From NCBI GenBank assembly GCA_016212295.1, contig JACRGO010000009.1, forward strand, positions 1-40,000: 40,000 nt of DNA. The letters run 5' to 3'. Shown here in pieces: positions 1-8,431 of the stretch. The DNA is from Nitrospinota bacterium (lineage in GTDB: Bacteria > Nitrospinota > Nitrospinia > JACRGO01). Within the stretch, counting starts at the first letter, position 1. Each line of letters starts with the position of its first letter. A model generated the notes under the pieces. It ran no database searches and was not told the origin of the DNA. It saw nothing but the letters and a program-made list of their open reading frames with translations. The position numbers were made by a program, and so were the translations under genes.

Positions 1-1013
1 TCATCTGCAATTACTCTTGTCCATGTGTTAGTGGCGGGATTCAGTTCCCATGTGTCATTGTGGTTCTCTGTCCAGTCAAACCACCATCGTTCTCCTCCGC
101 CAAATAGGATTATCCTGTCTCTGTCTGAATCATATACCATCCGACTCCATCTGGGACTGGCAGTCGAGCCCTTTGAGATCCATGTTGTACCATTCCACAT
201 CCATACATCATTATAAAATGATTGCCAGTGATTGCCTCCAAAAAGATATGTGTTACCCCGCAGGCTGTCATATGTCATGGTAGCTCCTGCCCGTTGAGAA
301 GGTGTTCCCGACTTCCTCATGACCCAAGTCCGATCATCGGCGCCCGCGCCCGTTACGGTATAAATCCATGTCTGATCGTGGTTCGTATCATCAGGGCGCC
401 ATCCTCCATAAAGAATTACCTCTGACCTCATAGCGTCATAGGCCATGGCATTTTCGGCGTAACCTGCTGGAGGACGGGTACCTGAGATATTTATCTTATG
501 CCACTGGATGCCGTTCCATTCCCATGTGTCATTTACCCAGCCAGAAGACTCATCACGACCACAGAAAGCTACCGCTATATGCCGTGTAGTATCAAAAGCC
601 AGCGAACACTCGCCCTTTGGACCATCTGAATTAATGAGTGTCCAGCCTTTTGTTGTGGTATCAGAAGTTGATTTTTTATAAGTCGCCGTCACTCGCGTTG
701 TCTTCCCTGCCTTTACCGTGGCGTTTTTCTTTTTGCTCCTGGGAGAAATGATGGTATATCCAGCCATGTCTCCGAATTTAACCTCGTATTTCCTTGCCGG
801 AAGCCCTTTCAGGATCACCTTACCGGTCCCCTTCTGCAACACGCTATCCACGTATATCCGAGCTTCGATTTGTTTTTTCGAGGCGTCCTGAGTGATAACC
901 ACAAGGGTTCCGGTTCCTTTTCCGGCGGCAAGGGAGGAGACTGGAATAAGGGCTGACGCGAAAAGCACAAAAATAGATGTGAGCATCAAGACTTTCCATA
1001 TATTTTTTCCCAT
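1..1013 (-). CDS. Secreted PEGA-like/Kelch-repeat protein (3' end off window)
   Basis: Reading the minus strand from ATG at 1013 gives 337 codons with no stop before the window edge, so the C-terminus is missing. Residues 1-30 form a Sec signal peptide (basic MGKNIWK, hydrophobic core, cleavage near LAA-G). Residues about 33-112 look like a PEGA-type beta domain, with a GLPARKYEV segment and alternating strands. From about 125 there are four Kelch-type blades, each with a (M/L)xxD segment, a hydrophobic strand ending in GG (LYGGW, LFGGN, LFGGG) and a W-x-W close such as NDTWEWNG or NDVWMWNG. More blades probably follow to close a propeller. A strong ribosome site, AAAGGAGG, lies about 6 bases before the ATG. 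It is probably a periplasmic or cell-surface binding protein; the ligand is unknown. The PEGA assignment is by pattern and less certain than the Kelch one. Confidence 0.85.
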   Translation of the reverse strand, partial: MGKNIWKVLMLTSIFVLFASALIPVSSLAAGKGTGTLVVITQDASKKQIEARIYVDSVLQKGTGKVILKGLPARKYEVKFGDMAGYTIISPRSKKKNATVKAGKTTRVTATYKKSTSDTTTKGWTLINSDGPKGECSLAFDTTRHIAVAFCGRDESSGWVNDTWEWNGIQWHKINISGTRPPAGYAENAMAYDAMRSEVILYGGWRPDDTNHDQTWIYTVTGAGADDRTWVMRKSGTPSQRAGATMTYDSLRGNTYLFGGNHWQSFYNDVWMWNGTTWISKGSTASPRWSRMVYDSDRDRIILFGGGERWWFDWTENHNDTWELNPATNTWTRVIAD

Positions 1014-1036
1014 GATGGCCCTCCTTTATTTTATTT

Positions 1037-1248
1037 TCACGCGAAGCCGCAAAGCCACAAAGAACGCAGATGGTTCGACAGGCTCACCATGACAACTCTG
1101 AGCTTGTCGAAGGGTCTTTGCGGCCTTTGCGCCTTTGCGTGAGTTATTTCGGATTTTGGATTTAAAATCCGTTTAAATTAGCCGCAAAGGACGCGAAGTC
1201 CCGCGAATTTTTTTTGTTTCCTTAGTGGTCCTTAGCGTTCTTCGCGGC
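1037..1248. repeat. Composite intergenic inverted repeats
   Basis: The spacer between the Kelch gene and the phosphoglycerol transferase gene is built of hairpins. Outer arms 1037-1067 and 1112-1142 are imperfect reverse complements made of CGCAAAG-type words. Nested inside is TTCGACAGGCTCA (1074-1086) facing TGAGCTTGTCGAA (1099-1111), with one mismatch; this palindrome is common in environmental genomes. A 7-bp hairpin (1151-1157 with 1164-1170) and a second CGCAAAG-word hairpin (1181-1194 with 1235-1248) follow. No T-run makes any of them a clear terminator. Confidence 0.8.
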
Positions 1249-1263
1249 TTTCATTAGTTCTTT

Positions 1264-3060
1264 TCAGTGCGCCACGGAAACGCCCTTGTCCTTCCCAGGC
1301 CTTTCCACGCTGGCCTTGACTATGGAAGGCGCCCCGGATGAAGGGGGCTCCGACTCCATGGCATGGGCCATTATTGCCATGTACTCGTCCCTGTACGCTT
1401 CCCTGTCCAGATGTTTCTTTTTCGGCGAAGTGAATTCGCAGTCCTCCTCCTTGCAGTAACTCCCGTTCGTCACGTAATTGAGTATAATCCTGGGAACGCT
1501 GAAGTGGTGGATGGCGTCGTACTTGACAGGCTTGCCGTTTTCAACAATCAGGATACGATTGAGGTACATGGATTCAGGCGAGCCGTCCAGATACCGCAAT
1601 TCCTTGTAGGTTATGGGGCCGAAGTCCAAGGTAGGCAGGTGGTCGCTCATCAGGATAATGAGGCTGTTCGGGTCAATGGCCAGCAGCCCTTTCACGTAGG
1701 CCGCTATGGCCTCCGTGCGGTAGTAGTATTGGTTGGCTGTGGCCTCCAGCACGTCGTCCTTGCTGTTCGATTTCACGCTGACGACCTTCGGCCTCTTGTC
1801 CGTGTTTATCGCAATAGGAATATGCCCATAGATGCCGACAATATAGTTAAAGATGGGAGTGTCCGGATTTTCCTTTATCCGCCTGGCGATAAACTCCAGG
1901 TTTTGGGAGAAAAGATCGCCGTCAAACATGTACTTCTCGCCAGTGGTGTCCCCGGTTGAGAAATAGGTGTCCCGGCCAGGGGCGAACTCGCGCGGGTAAT
2001 AAATGCTTGAGAACCCGATGCCGGTGTAGGCATTAACGGAATTAAAGAAGTCCGGCGAATAGGAATTGGTGGCTATGGCATGGTAACCGGCCCGTGACAG
2101 GACGTTGGGCGCGCAGAAGGTCCGGGCGCCGGTGAAAGCGTTGAATTCCACGCCTGAAATCTCCCGCATGGCCGGGACCCCGCACAGCGCCTCGAATTCG
2201 GCCTGGGCGGTCCCCCCGCAAAACACGGGCGACACCGAAAGCCCCACCTTGTCCTTGAAGAACGCGTCATAATCCGGGTGCGCCGGCTTGCGCGAGTATT
2301 GCGCCTTGGCCATAAGCTCAGGGTCAACAAAACTCTCCAGCACGACCAGATGCACATTGCGCTTGGCGTTCACGGCCTTGACCTTGTCAACCAGTCTGTC
2401 GAATTTATTCTGAAAGGCATTATTATCCAGCCACTTTGTTATTTTGGAGCGGTAGCTCCTTCGCTTCGCCTCGTTGTAAAGCATCATGCTCATGCGTCCG
2501 TTGTTGCCGGCGCTGTCGCTGTCTGAATAAAAACTGATGCCCTTCTGCGTCCTTTCAAACGCGTCCATGAAGAAGGCAGGATAAAATTTCACGCAAAGGA
2601 CCAATGCCGCAAGCGGTACGGCCCCAAGGGCCATGGCGCGAAACCGCCGGAAATCCAATAACGCCAAATAGCCCAGCAAGGGCAGTCCGGCGGCCACGCA
2701 GAACAACGCGATTGAGCCTGGACTCGCAACGTGGATAAGCTCCGGGACCTCCGTCACTTCGGCGAACCGAGGCAGACGCCCGAACATGATATAGAAAACG
2801 TCGGTGAACATGTAGGAAAGCACAACCGGCGCGGACGCGGCAAGGGCCTGAAATCTGGACTGCTTTGTGATGCGTCCCGCGTAAAAAAAGAGATACAGGA
2901 GAAGCGGCAGCTCCAGGCGCCAGGCAGGCAGGACTGACGGCAGTCCTCCGAGTGATTCCATGATTGAGGAATAAGCAAGCAGGAACAGGGACAACAGGAC
3001 GTACCTGTTGGACAATATGGCCTTGGGATTCAGGAAAGAAAAACGGCTGAAAAAGCTCAT
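1264..3060 (-). CDS. LtaS/OpgB-family phosphoglycerol transferase (sulfatase fold)
   Basis: A membrane-anchored alkaline-phosphatase-superfamily enzyme of the LtaS/OpgB type, which moves phosphoglycerol from phosphatidylglycerol to an acceptor outside the cytoplasmic membrane. Counting from an upstream GTG at 3114, four to five hydrophobic segments lie between residues 38 and 182, followed by the catalytic domain. Visible catalytic or metal residues are E260 (VVLESF), nucleophile T302 (GGTAQAEFE), H431 (IYGHIPI) and D491-H492 (SDHLPTL). I prefer ATG at 3060 (codon 19) because the GTG lies inside the intergenic inverted repeat at 3107-3199; neither has a clear ribosome site. The next gene upstream encodes an NdvB-like glucan synthase, so the likely acceptor is a periplasmic beta-glucan, as with OpgB, rather than lipoteichoic acid. 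The acceptor is inferred; the family call is firm. Confidence 0.87.
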   Translation of the reverse strand: MSFFSRFSFLNPKAILSNRYVLLSLFLLAYSSIMESLGGLPSVLPAWRLELPLLLYLFFYAGRITKQSRFQALAASAPVVLSYMFTDVFYIMFGRLPRFAEVTEVPELIHVASPGSIALFCVAAGLPLLGYLALLDFRRFRAMALGAVPLAALVLCVKFYPAFFMDAFERTQKGISFYSDSDSAGNNGRMSMMLYNEAKRRSYRSKITKWLDNNAFQNKFDRLVDKVKAVNAKRNVHLVVLESFVDPELMAKAQYSRKPAHPDYDAFFKDKVGLSVSPVFCGGTAQAEFEALCGVPAMREISGVEFNAFTGARTFCAPNVLSRAGYHAIATNSYSPDFFNSVNAYTGIGFSSIYYPREFAPGRDTYFSTGDTTGEKYMFDGDLFSQNLEFIARRIKENPDTPIFNYIVGIYGHIPIAINTDKRPKVVSVKSNSKDDVLEATANQYYYRTEAIAAYVKGLLAIDPNSLIILMSDHLPTLDFGPITYKELRYLDGSPESMYLNRILIVENGKPVKYDAIHHFSVPRIILNYVTNGSYCKEEDCEFTSPKKKHLDREAYRDEYMAIMAHAMESEPPSSGAPSIVKASVERPGKDKGVSVAH

Positions 3061-3106
3061 AACGCGGTCGCGCTGCAACAATGGTAAACGCAAAAAATAA
3101 GAGAAA

Positions 3107-3199
3107 CCGTTCACAGTTACCGGTTCACGGTTTACAGTTAATAATACACAAGGCTTCTTGATTCACCAACTGTAACCGTGAACCGGTAACCGTGAACGG
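3107..3199. repeat. 32-bp inverted repeat between glucan genes
   Basis: Arm 3107-3139 (words such as CCGGTTCACGGTTTACAG) and arm 3168-3199 (such as ACCGTGAACCGGTAACCG) are reverse complements over about 32 bases with one mismatch and one indel, separated by 28 bases. The arms are themselves near-direct repeats of an ACCGTGAACCGGTA word. The structure would form a very stable hairpin in RNA or a cruciform in DNA. It overlaps the possible upstream GTG start of the phosphoglycerol transferase. Confidence 0.85.
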
Positions 3200-3256
3200 T
3201 ATCCATGAATATATATTCCGCTTCTTCCCGGTGCAATTGCAAGAGAGCATAGCGGA

Positions 3257-5935
3257 TCAACCCGCCTTGTCCGCCGCCGGTATAAGCTCGGCGCCGGCGT
3301 CGCGGCGCGTCACAAAGGCGTTCACAAAGGAAAGGAAGACGGACGCCGCGTAAGGAGAAGACTGCACCAGAAGCACCACCACCCAGAGCCTGGAGACCTT
3401 GTCATAAAATTCCGGGTTAAAAAAGAGGGCGGCCGCGAGACTCCAAAGGGCAACCAGCATCAAGGCCTCCTCGCGGACTTGCAGAAAGGCCGCGGCAAGG
3501 GCGGGCTTGTCCTCGCATTTCGGCGTCCTGAAAAAAGGGCGTCCTGAGGTGAACAGCCCGGAGAGGATGGCCTTCGCCACCGTGTGGGTGAGCGACAAGG
3601 CCGCCATGGCCGCGCCGAGGCTGTCGAGGAACGAGCAATGCACCCGTATGGCGTAAAGCCAAAGGGAGCGAATGAACTTGAACGCGAAGCTTCCTATGGT
3701 GGGGATCATGAAGGCCGCCACAGGCAGAAAGGCGGCGCGCGGCTGCATCAAGGCCCAAATCGACAAGCCGATGCTGGCGAAGGTAAACAGCAGCGCCAGG
3801 GAATCCGCGAACCAGGGCAGCCATCCCGCGAAGAAATAATAACTCTGGGCGCGGGTCAGGCGCTTGGACTCAAGGGGCAGAAAAATCGCGCGCCAATGCC
3901 GTTTCAGGATTTGCACCGCTCCGTATGCCCAGCGGAACCTCTGGCTCATGTAAGCGCCGATTGTGTCCGGAGTAAGGCCCTTGCCGAAGGAAACGTTGAC
4001 GTACACGGAGTCGTACCCTTCCCTGTAAAGCTTCACTCCCAGCTCCGCGTCCTCGCAGATGCACCATTCCGCCCATCCGCCCACCTTCTGCAAAGCGGTC
4101 TTGCGGACCAGGGTCATGGTCCCGTGCTGTATCACCGCGTTGAAATTGTTCCTCTGGACCATGCCGATGTGGAAGAAACCGGCATATTCCCAATAGCACA
4201 TGGTCTTGAAACGGTTCTCGCCGCCGTCCCTGTAGTCCTGCGGGGCCTGCACGAAGGCGACGTCCGGCTTGGCGAAATAAGGAACAAGACTTGAGAGCCA
4301 ATCGGGCTCGACCTTGTAATCGCTGTCTATTACCGCGATGATTTCGGAATCAGGCGCCGTCTGCGTTATGGCGAAGTTAAGGGCTCCGGCCTTGTATCCA
4401 GGCCAGGGATCGAGATGGAAGAAGCGAAAGCGCGGGCCCAACTCGGCGCACCTTTGCTCCACCGGCTGCCAGGTCGCGGCGTCCTTTGTGTTGTTGTCGA
4501 TCACGAGGACCTCGAAGTTCTTATAATCCAGCCGCGAAAGGGCGTCAAGGGTCTCGAACACCATATCCGGCGGCTCATTGTGGATCGGCACGTGGACCGA
4601 TACCTTAGCGGTCGGGTGGTCTCCTGCCGCGTTCCGCAACGGCTTGAACTGGCGTTCGCCGTGGCGCATCCAAAGTACCTCCACCAGTTCAACGGCCTCC
4701 GTTATCAACACTATGAGCAGCAGCCCCTGGGAGAAAAACAAAGCTGTCCAGAGCGCGACCTCCCAATGGGTAAGGTAAATGCCGGTGACGCTGAGCCCGC
4801 TCCACGCTATGCCGGAACCAGCCAATTGGGCCAGGACCGCGAAGAAGACCTGTCCAACCGGGCGCACCTGCTGCCGTCCCAGGGCGAAAACAACAGCCGG
4901 GATCAAGGCGAGTCCGGCTGCCACAGAGGCCCATATCCTCCACATGGCGTATTCGTCCAGCTGTCCAACCAGCGGAAACTTGGGCTTCCGCAAGGCATTG
5001 AAGATTCCCCAATAACCGCCGGCCAGGCCTTCGTCCTTGCTTTTCCATGGCTGGTCGAATGCCTCCATGACATAATAGGTCAGCTTTTCCTCCTTGGCCC
5101 TGTTAAGAAAAACGCGCAGGAAGCCTGCCTGGTTGACAAGGGACGGGACCGCCTCCAGGTTCGCCTCCTCGGCGGACATGCCGTCGTAGTAACGCCGGGG
5201 GATAATACGCCCTCTGCTCGGCCAGCCTACTTCCGTAATGACGATCGGCTTGTTAGGAAAGGCGGCCTTTAGTTCCTTCAGCCGTGCGAAGACAAAATCC
5301 ACCGCTGTCTCAACAGACACGCCTTCCCAGTAGGGAAGTATCTGCACGCCTATAAAGTCCACCTCCCGCGCAAGCTCCGGATGGGCCAGCCACAAATGCC
5401 ACGGCTCGGCGGTGCTGACCGGTTTCCATACGGTGTTCTTGACCTTGCGGATGTATTCGATAAGCTCCGGGACCGTGACCTCGTTGCGAAGGGCCGCTTC
5501 ATTTCCCACCAATACCCGCACCACGTTTTTCCTGAAAGCGACTTTTTTCAGGAGCTCTATTTCCTCCTCATTGCGCTCCTTGTCGCTGCCTATCCACGCG
5601 CCCACGGAAACGGAGAGGTTATACTTTTTCGCGATGTCCGGCACGGCGTCCAGGCCGTTAGTGGTTGAGTAAGTCCTGATGGCCTGGACTTTAGTAGACA
5701 GCAGACTCATGTCCTCATCAAGTTGCCCAGGCCCTATGGTGATGCCTTGAAACGGGTCCTGGCCTATGCGGTACGGGCTGTAGGACAGGCCGACGATCTC
5801 GCCCACCCAGCTCTCGGTCTGGTGAGGGCGGTTCACCGCGGCCCATAGCGCGATGTTCGCGCCCACTATGAGCGGCAACACAAGAAGAAAAAAAAGGACT
5901 GTGCGGAAATTAAGATATGACTTGCTATCGGGCAT
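3257..5935 (-). CDS. NdvB-like beta-glucan synthase: GH17-like domain fused to GT2
   Basis: An 892-residue membrane protein. After an N-terminal anchor (about 12-34), residues 45-320 form a GH17-like glucanase/transglycosylase domain with both acidic signatures: E146 in VLVGNEA and E235 in ITEVGWPS. Membrane segments follow (about 333-352, 362-385, 391-418). Residues 445-680 are a processive family 2 glycosyltransferase: VPIHNEPP near 450, the DxD D537-S-D539, the acid motif C627-E-D629, and Q665-R-F-R-W669. The C-terminus has several more membrane helices. This architecture matches NdvB of Bradyrhizobium and Pseudomonas, which uses UDP-glucose to make periplasmic cyclic beta-1,3-type glucans; the GH17 part may cyclise or branch the chain. 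The neighbouring LtaS/OpgB-like gene could add phosphoglycerol. Domain calls are firm; the glucan linkage is inferred. Confidence 0.9.
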   Translation of the reverse strand: MPDSKSYLNFRTVLFFLLVLPLIVGANIALWAAVNRPHQTESWVGEIVGLSYSPYRIGQDPFQGITIGPGQLDEDMSLLSTKVQAIRTYSTTNGLDAVPDIAKKYNLSVSVGAWIGSDKERNEEEIELLKKVAFRKNVVRVLVGNEAALRNEVTVPELIEYIRKVKNTVWKPVSTAEPWHLWLAHPELAREVDFIGVQILPYWEGVSVETAVDFVFARLKELKAAFPNKPIVITEVGWPSRGRIIPRRYYDGMSAEEANLEAVPSLVNQAGFLRVFLNRAKEEKLTYYVMEAFDQPWKSKDEGLAGGYWGIFNALRKPKFPLVGQLDEYAMWRIWASVAAGLALIPAVVFALGRQQVRPVGQVFFAVLAQLAGSGIAWSGLSVTGIYLTHWEVALWTALFFSQGLLLIVLITEAVELVEVLWMRHGERQFKPLRNAAGDHPTAKVSVHVPIHNEPPDMVFETLDALSRLDYKNFEVLVIDNNTKDAATWQPVEQRCAELGPRFRFFHLDPWPGYKAGALNFAITQTAPDSEIIAVIDSDYKVEPDWLSSLVPYFAKPDVAFVQAPQDYRDGGENRFKTMCYWEYAGFFHIGMVQRNNFNAVIQHGTMTLVRKTALQKVGGWAEWCICEDAELGVKLYREGYDSVYVNVSFGKGLTPDTIGAYMSQRFRWAYGAVQILKRHWRAIFLPLESKRLTRAQSYYFFAGWLPWFADSLALLFTFASIGLSIWALMQPRAAFLPVAAFMIPTIGSFAFKFIRSLWLYAIRVHCSFLDSLGAAMAALSLTHTVAKAILSGLFTSGRPFFRTPKCEDKPALAAAFLQVREEALMLVALWSLAAALFFNPEFYDKVSRLWVVVLLVQSSPYAASVFLSFVNAFVTRRDAGAELIPAADKAG

Positions 5936-6241
5936 AAAAAATAATGATATTTTTTTATATTGTTACCATCGGAAATTCGCGTTTCTCGCGCGATATGTTA
6001 TGTAATGAGACGGCGGCTAACAGCGCCATGCTCACGCTTTGCGTGGAGGTGAGGGTGAATGGAATTTTCTGGAAATTGCCGGGGCCTTGCCCCTTCCGCT
6101 GTTTCCAGGTAAATGGAGGGTAGTTATCAGAATAAAAATAAATAGGCTGGATTTCATGAGTTGCCACCCGCTGCTATTATCAGCCGAATTTTAGCAGAAA
6201 GGGCATTGTAAATCAAAAATTTCTTTCATTGCCGGCTAGGA
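5936..6241. other. Intergenic, no gene recognised
   Basis: This 306-base spacer lies between two minus-strand genes. It has a short palindrome (CACGC-TTT-GCGTG) but no RNA gene, clear promoter or terminator that I can support. A 70-codon minus-strand frame (5955-6167) has no family resemblance and no ribosome site. The AT-rich stretch before the glucan synthase start could hold its promoter. Confidence 0.5.
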
Positions 6242-6685
6242 TCAGCAGGGTAGATTATTTATCAAGTAATATTCGCTCTCTTTCAGGATTTCCAAGACCT
6301 CTTCCCTTTTATCCGCCGGGATGGATAGATGCACGTGCGGTTTTCCGGCGCCACCTGACATCATTACCCCATGCGCGGCCATTTCGCCCAGGAATTTTGC
6401 CTCGCGGGCCTCTATAATTGGTACCCTCTTTTCAAAGATATCAAAGCCGGGCTTCTTGCCTATGGTGCATACAGGGGGATGTTGCTGGGTGATTTCAAAG
6501 CCGCTTTCCTTGAAAAACCCCTCCACTTTCGCGTATACGTTTTCAGGGACGAAGATGTGAAGGTGGATGTAGATCTTTCCTTCCAGCGCCTGGACCCCCA
6601 TGCCGGCCAGTCTTTCCTTCAGGTCCTTTGGAATGGCCTCGATTTGCTTGACCGCTATATACCAATAAGTTTGATATTCCCTCAT
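6242..6685 (-). CDS. Hypothetical protein with internal duplication
   Basis: A 147-residue soluble protein that I do not recognise. It has two related halves. Residues about 37-65 (IYIHLHIFVPENVYAKVEGF, then a FKESGFEI end) resemble residues about 113-140 (PHVHLSIPADKREEVLEIL, then a KESEYYLI end). Each is a strand with alternating H, a helix of KxEEVxEILKES type, and a closing strand. This suggests a duplicated ferredoxin-like (ACT-like) half. The ATG is preceded by AAGGAGA at good spacing and by a candidate promoter (6713-6741), so it is a real gene, divergent from the kinase-like gene at 6881. No catalytic signature is visible. Confidence 0.75.
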   Translation of the reverse strand: MREYQTYWYIAVKQIEAIPKDLKERLAGMGVQALEGKIYIHLHIFVPENVYAKVEGFFKESGFEITQQHPPVCTIGKKPGFDIFEKRVPIIEAREAKFLGEMAAHGVMMSGGAGKPHVHLSIPADKREEVLEILKESEYYLINNLPC

Positions 6686-6712
6686 GGCTTCTCCTTTTTT
6701 GGATTTTAAAAA

Positions 6713-6741
6713 ACTTTATCAGAATCATGGAGGGAAGTCAA
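6713..6741 (-). promoter_or_regulatory. Candidate sigma70 promoter for the 6685 gene
   Basis: On the minus strand TTGACT (6736-6741), a 17-base spacer and TAAAGT (6713-6718) sit just upstream of the ribosome site of the 147-residue protein. The -35 matches 5 of 6 consensus bases and the -10 matches 4 of 6. Confidence 0.5.
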
Positions 6742-6805
6742 AATTTCCTGTCCCCGGTTTTCCATGCATGGAGAGGCTCCTATGGTCCCCGCGCCGGACC
6801 ATTCC

Positions 6806-6834
6806 TTGAAATACCCGGCAAATTAAGATATATT
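6806..6834 (+). promoter_or_regulatory. Candidate sigma70 promoter for the kinase-like gene
   Basis: TTGAAA (6806-6811), a 17-base spacer and TATATT (6829-6834) lie about 45 bases before the ATG at 6881. The site is divergent from the minus-strand promoter at 6713-6741, so the spacer 6686-6880 would be a divergent promoter region. Confidence 0.55.
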
Positions 6835-6880
6835 TTATTACCCAACCCCAAAAAATGAAAGTGAAAGGCCAAGGCAAAAT

Positions 6881-7591
6881 ATGAAAATCCACGTGGAATC
6901 GGAAAACATCAACGCAATGATTGAACGCCAACTCAAGCTTTGGGAGACGCAAAAAAAAATCTCCGAAAAAAAATTGGAGGAAGAGAACCAGCCTAAACTC
7001 CTTATCACAATTTCAAGGGCCATGGGCTCAATGGGCGAGGAAGTCGCGGCCAAATTGTCACAACTCACCGGGTTTCAGCTTTTCGACAAGGAAATAATGG
7101 AGGCGATAGCCAAGAATTCAGGCGTGCAGACTAAAATCGTGGAACTGCTGGATGAAGAGACCAAATCGGACCTGATGCATTGGCTTAAAGGCACCTTGAA
7201 AGGAGAAATTTTCGGCAGGTCCGATTATATAAAATCCCTGACACGTTCCATTGGGTCCATTATGAAACACGGAAACGCCATCCTGGTGGGCCGGGGCGCT
7301 AATGTAATTATCGGCATGAAAAGGGGATTTAATCTCAGGATTGTCGGCTCTTTCAAAACACGGGTGGAACGGGTCGCCCAGAAAATGAATATTTCCCAAA
7401 AAGAGGCGGAAAAGTTGGTCAGAAAAAGCGATAAAGGCCGCGCGATTTTCATAAAGACGTCTTTCGGGATGCATTCCGGCGATCCATCTTTCTTCGATAT
7501 GGTATTGAATACCGATTGCCTGGACCTGGACGACACGGTGGAGCTTGCCTTGCTGGCATACAGCAAAAAGAAACACCACATGGCTAAATAA
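6881..7591 (+). CDS. Cytidylate-kinase-like family protein
   Basis: A 236-residue protein of the cytidylate kinase-like family. The family's order of motifs is present: ITISRAMGSMGEEVAAKL (42-59), then FDKEIM (68-73), AILVGRGAN (133-141), RVERV (161-165) and DPSFFDMVLNTD (201-212). Residues 1-38 are a charged helical extension not needed for the fold. The phosphate-binding loop is atypical: SRAMGSMGEE lacks the GK(S/T) of a classical P-loop, as in many members of this family, so kinase activity on CMP is not assured. It stands alone with its own candidate promoter, upstream of but well separated from the PilZ gene. Function within the cell is unknown. Confidence 0.82.
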   Translation: MKIHVESENINAMIERQLKLWETQKKISEKKLEEENQPKLLITISRAMGSMGEEVAAKLSQLTGFQLFDKEIMEAIAKNSGVQTKIVELLDEETKSDLMHWLKGTLKGEIFGRSDYIKSLTRSIGSIMKHGNAILVGRGANVIIGMKRGFNLRIVGSFKTRVERVAQKMNISQKEAEKLVRKSDKGRAIFIKTSFGMHSGDPSFFDMVLNTDCLDLDDTVELALLAYSKKKHHMAK

Positions 7592-7661
7592 TAGTATAGG
7601 AATTTCCATTTTTTTCGTTTATAAATCAAACAGTTGCAGATTAGCGACATCAGGTGATAGC

Positions 7662-7726
7662 CATTGGTCAATAGTCATTTGTCATTGATAAACATGAAGA
7701 CACCCTAATGACCAGTGACCAATGAC
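7662..7726. repeat. CATTGGTCAATAGTCATT-word inverted repeat
   Basis: Words of the AGTCATTGGTCAT family run in one orientation at 7662-7687 and in the opposite one at 7707-7726, giving an imperfect hairpin. The same family recurs at 14650-14790. A small palindrome, CGCCC-GAA-GGGCG, follows at 7738-7750. The rest of the 347-base spacer 7592-7938 holds only the candidate PilZ promoter. Confidence 0.75.
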
Positions 7727-7807
7727 TCTTTAAAGTCCGCCCGAAGGGCGATAAGTTCTCTTCATTGTCACCGCTGGCTGCTTACCGCGCTTTTTTTGTT
7801 TTTCCCC

Positions 7808-7836
7808 TTGACACCCCATCCAACCTTAATTAGATT
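7808..7836 (+). promoter_or_regulatory. Candidate sigma70 promoter for the PilZ gene
   Basis: A perfect -35 TTGACA (7808-7813), a 17-base spacer and TAGATT (7831-7836; 4 of 6 consensus bases) lie about 100 bases upstream of the PilZ gene start at 7939, on the same strand. Confidence 0.55.
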
Positions 7837-7938
7837 TAACAGTAGGAAGGGGACTCGTTAAAAAATTACATAGCGCGCCATGGCCGCAGCCAAAATAAAT
7901 TTCGACGCGTTCAAACGTAATAATATGGAGGGGAAAAA

Positions 7939-8283
7939 ATGAAAAGTGACAGAAAATTCAAAAGAAGACATCTGGTATATTACTTAAGGGTTTTCGATCT
8001 TCCAAGCAACAAACTCCTCGGCCATTTGGTGGATATCACGCCGGAAGGAATCATGCTGATAAGCGACAGCCCCATCGAGGCGAATAAAACTTTTCACTTG
8101 CGTTTAATCCTTCCAGCGGAAATCCTCGCGAAGAAAAACCTGGATTTCGAGGCAAAAAGCCTATGGAGCAAAAAGGACATCAACGCCGATTTCTTTGACA
8201 CCGGATTTCACCTCATCAATGTAAAGCTGGAAGAAATTGAAATAATAGAGTACCTGACCACGGAATTCGGCATGCAGGATTGA
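7939..8283 (+). CDS. PilZ-domain protein
   Basis: A single-domain 114-residue protein. It shows the two PilZ signatures in order: R5-K-F-K-R9 (RxxxR) near the N-terminus, and D32-I-T-P-E-G37, matching (D/N)xSxxG with Thr for Ser. Beta strands follow, with W56 and the DTGFHLINV strand near the end. PilZ proteins bind cyclic di-GMP and pass the signal to motility, polysaccharide synthesis or transcription machinery. Retention of both arginines suggests that ligand binding is kept. GGAGG lies before the ATG at good spacing. No partner gene is obvious; the periplasmic glucan synthase 2 kb away is a possible but unproven target. Confidence 0.8.
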   Translation: MKSDRKFKRRHLVYYLRVFDLPSNKLLGHLVDITPEGIMLISDSPIEANKTFHLRLILPAEILAKKNLDFEAKSLWSKKDINADFFDTGFHLINVKLEEIEIIEYLTTEFGMQD

Positions 8284-8431
8284 ATGAAGGAAAACTTAAT
8301 GCGCCACCCTCTTCACGCCGGTGGCCGGACTGGAAATTTGATTTTGCCGTGAAACAGCGTTAAATTAGACTATAATATTGATTGCATCCATGCCTGCTCC
8401 GGCGGTAAGCGGAGAATACTCAACACTCGAA

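Noticed and set aside
1074-1111. Intrinsic terminator at the TTCGACAGGCTCA palindrome
   Set aside because: No T-run follows on either strand; it fits better as a dispersed palindromic repeat.
4415-5272. 285-codon plus-strand frame
   Set aside because: It lies wholly opposite the NdvB-like gene, whose motifs are intact; the translation has no family features.
5955-6167. 70-codon minus-strand frame before the glucan synthase
   Set aside because: No ribosome site, no family resemblance; composition like the surrounding spacer.
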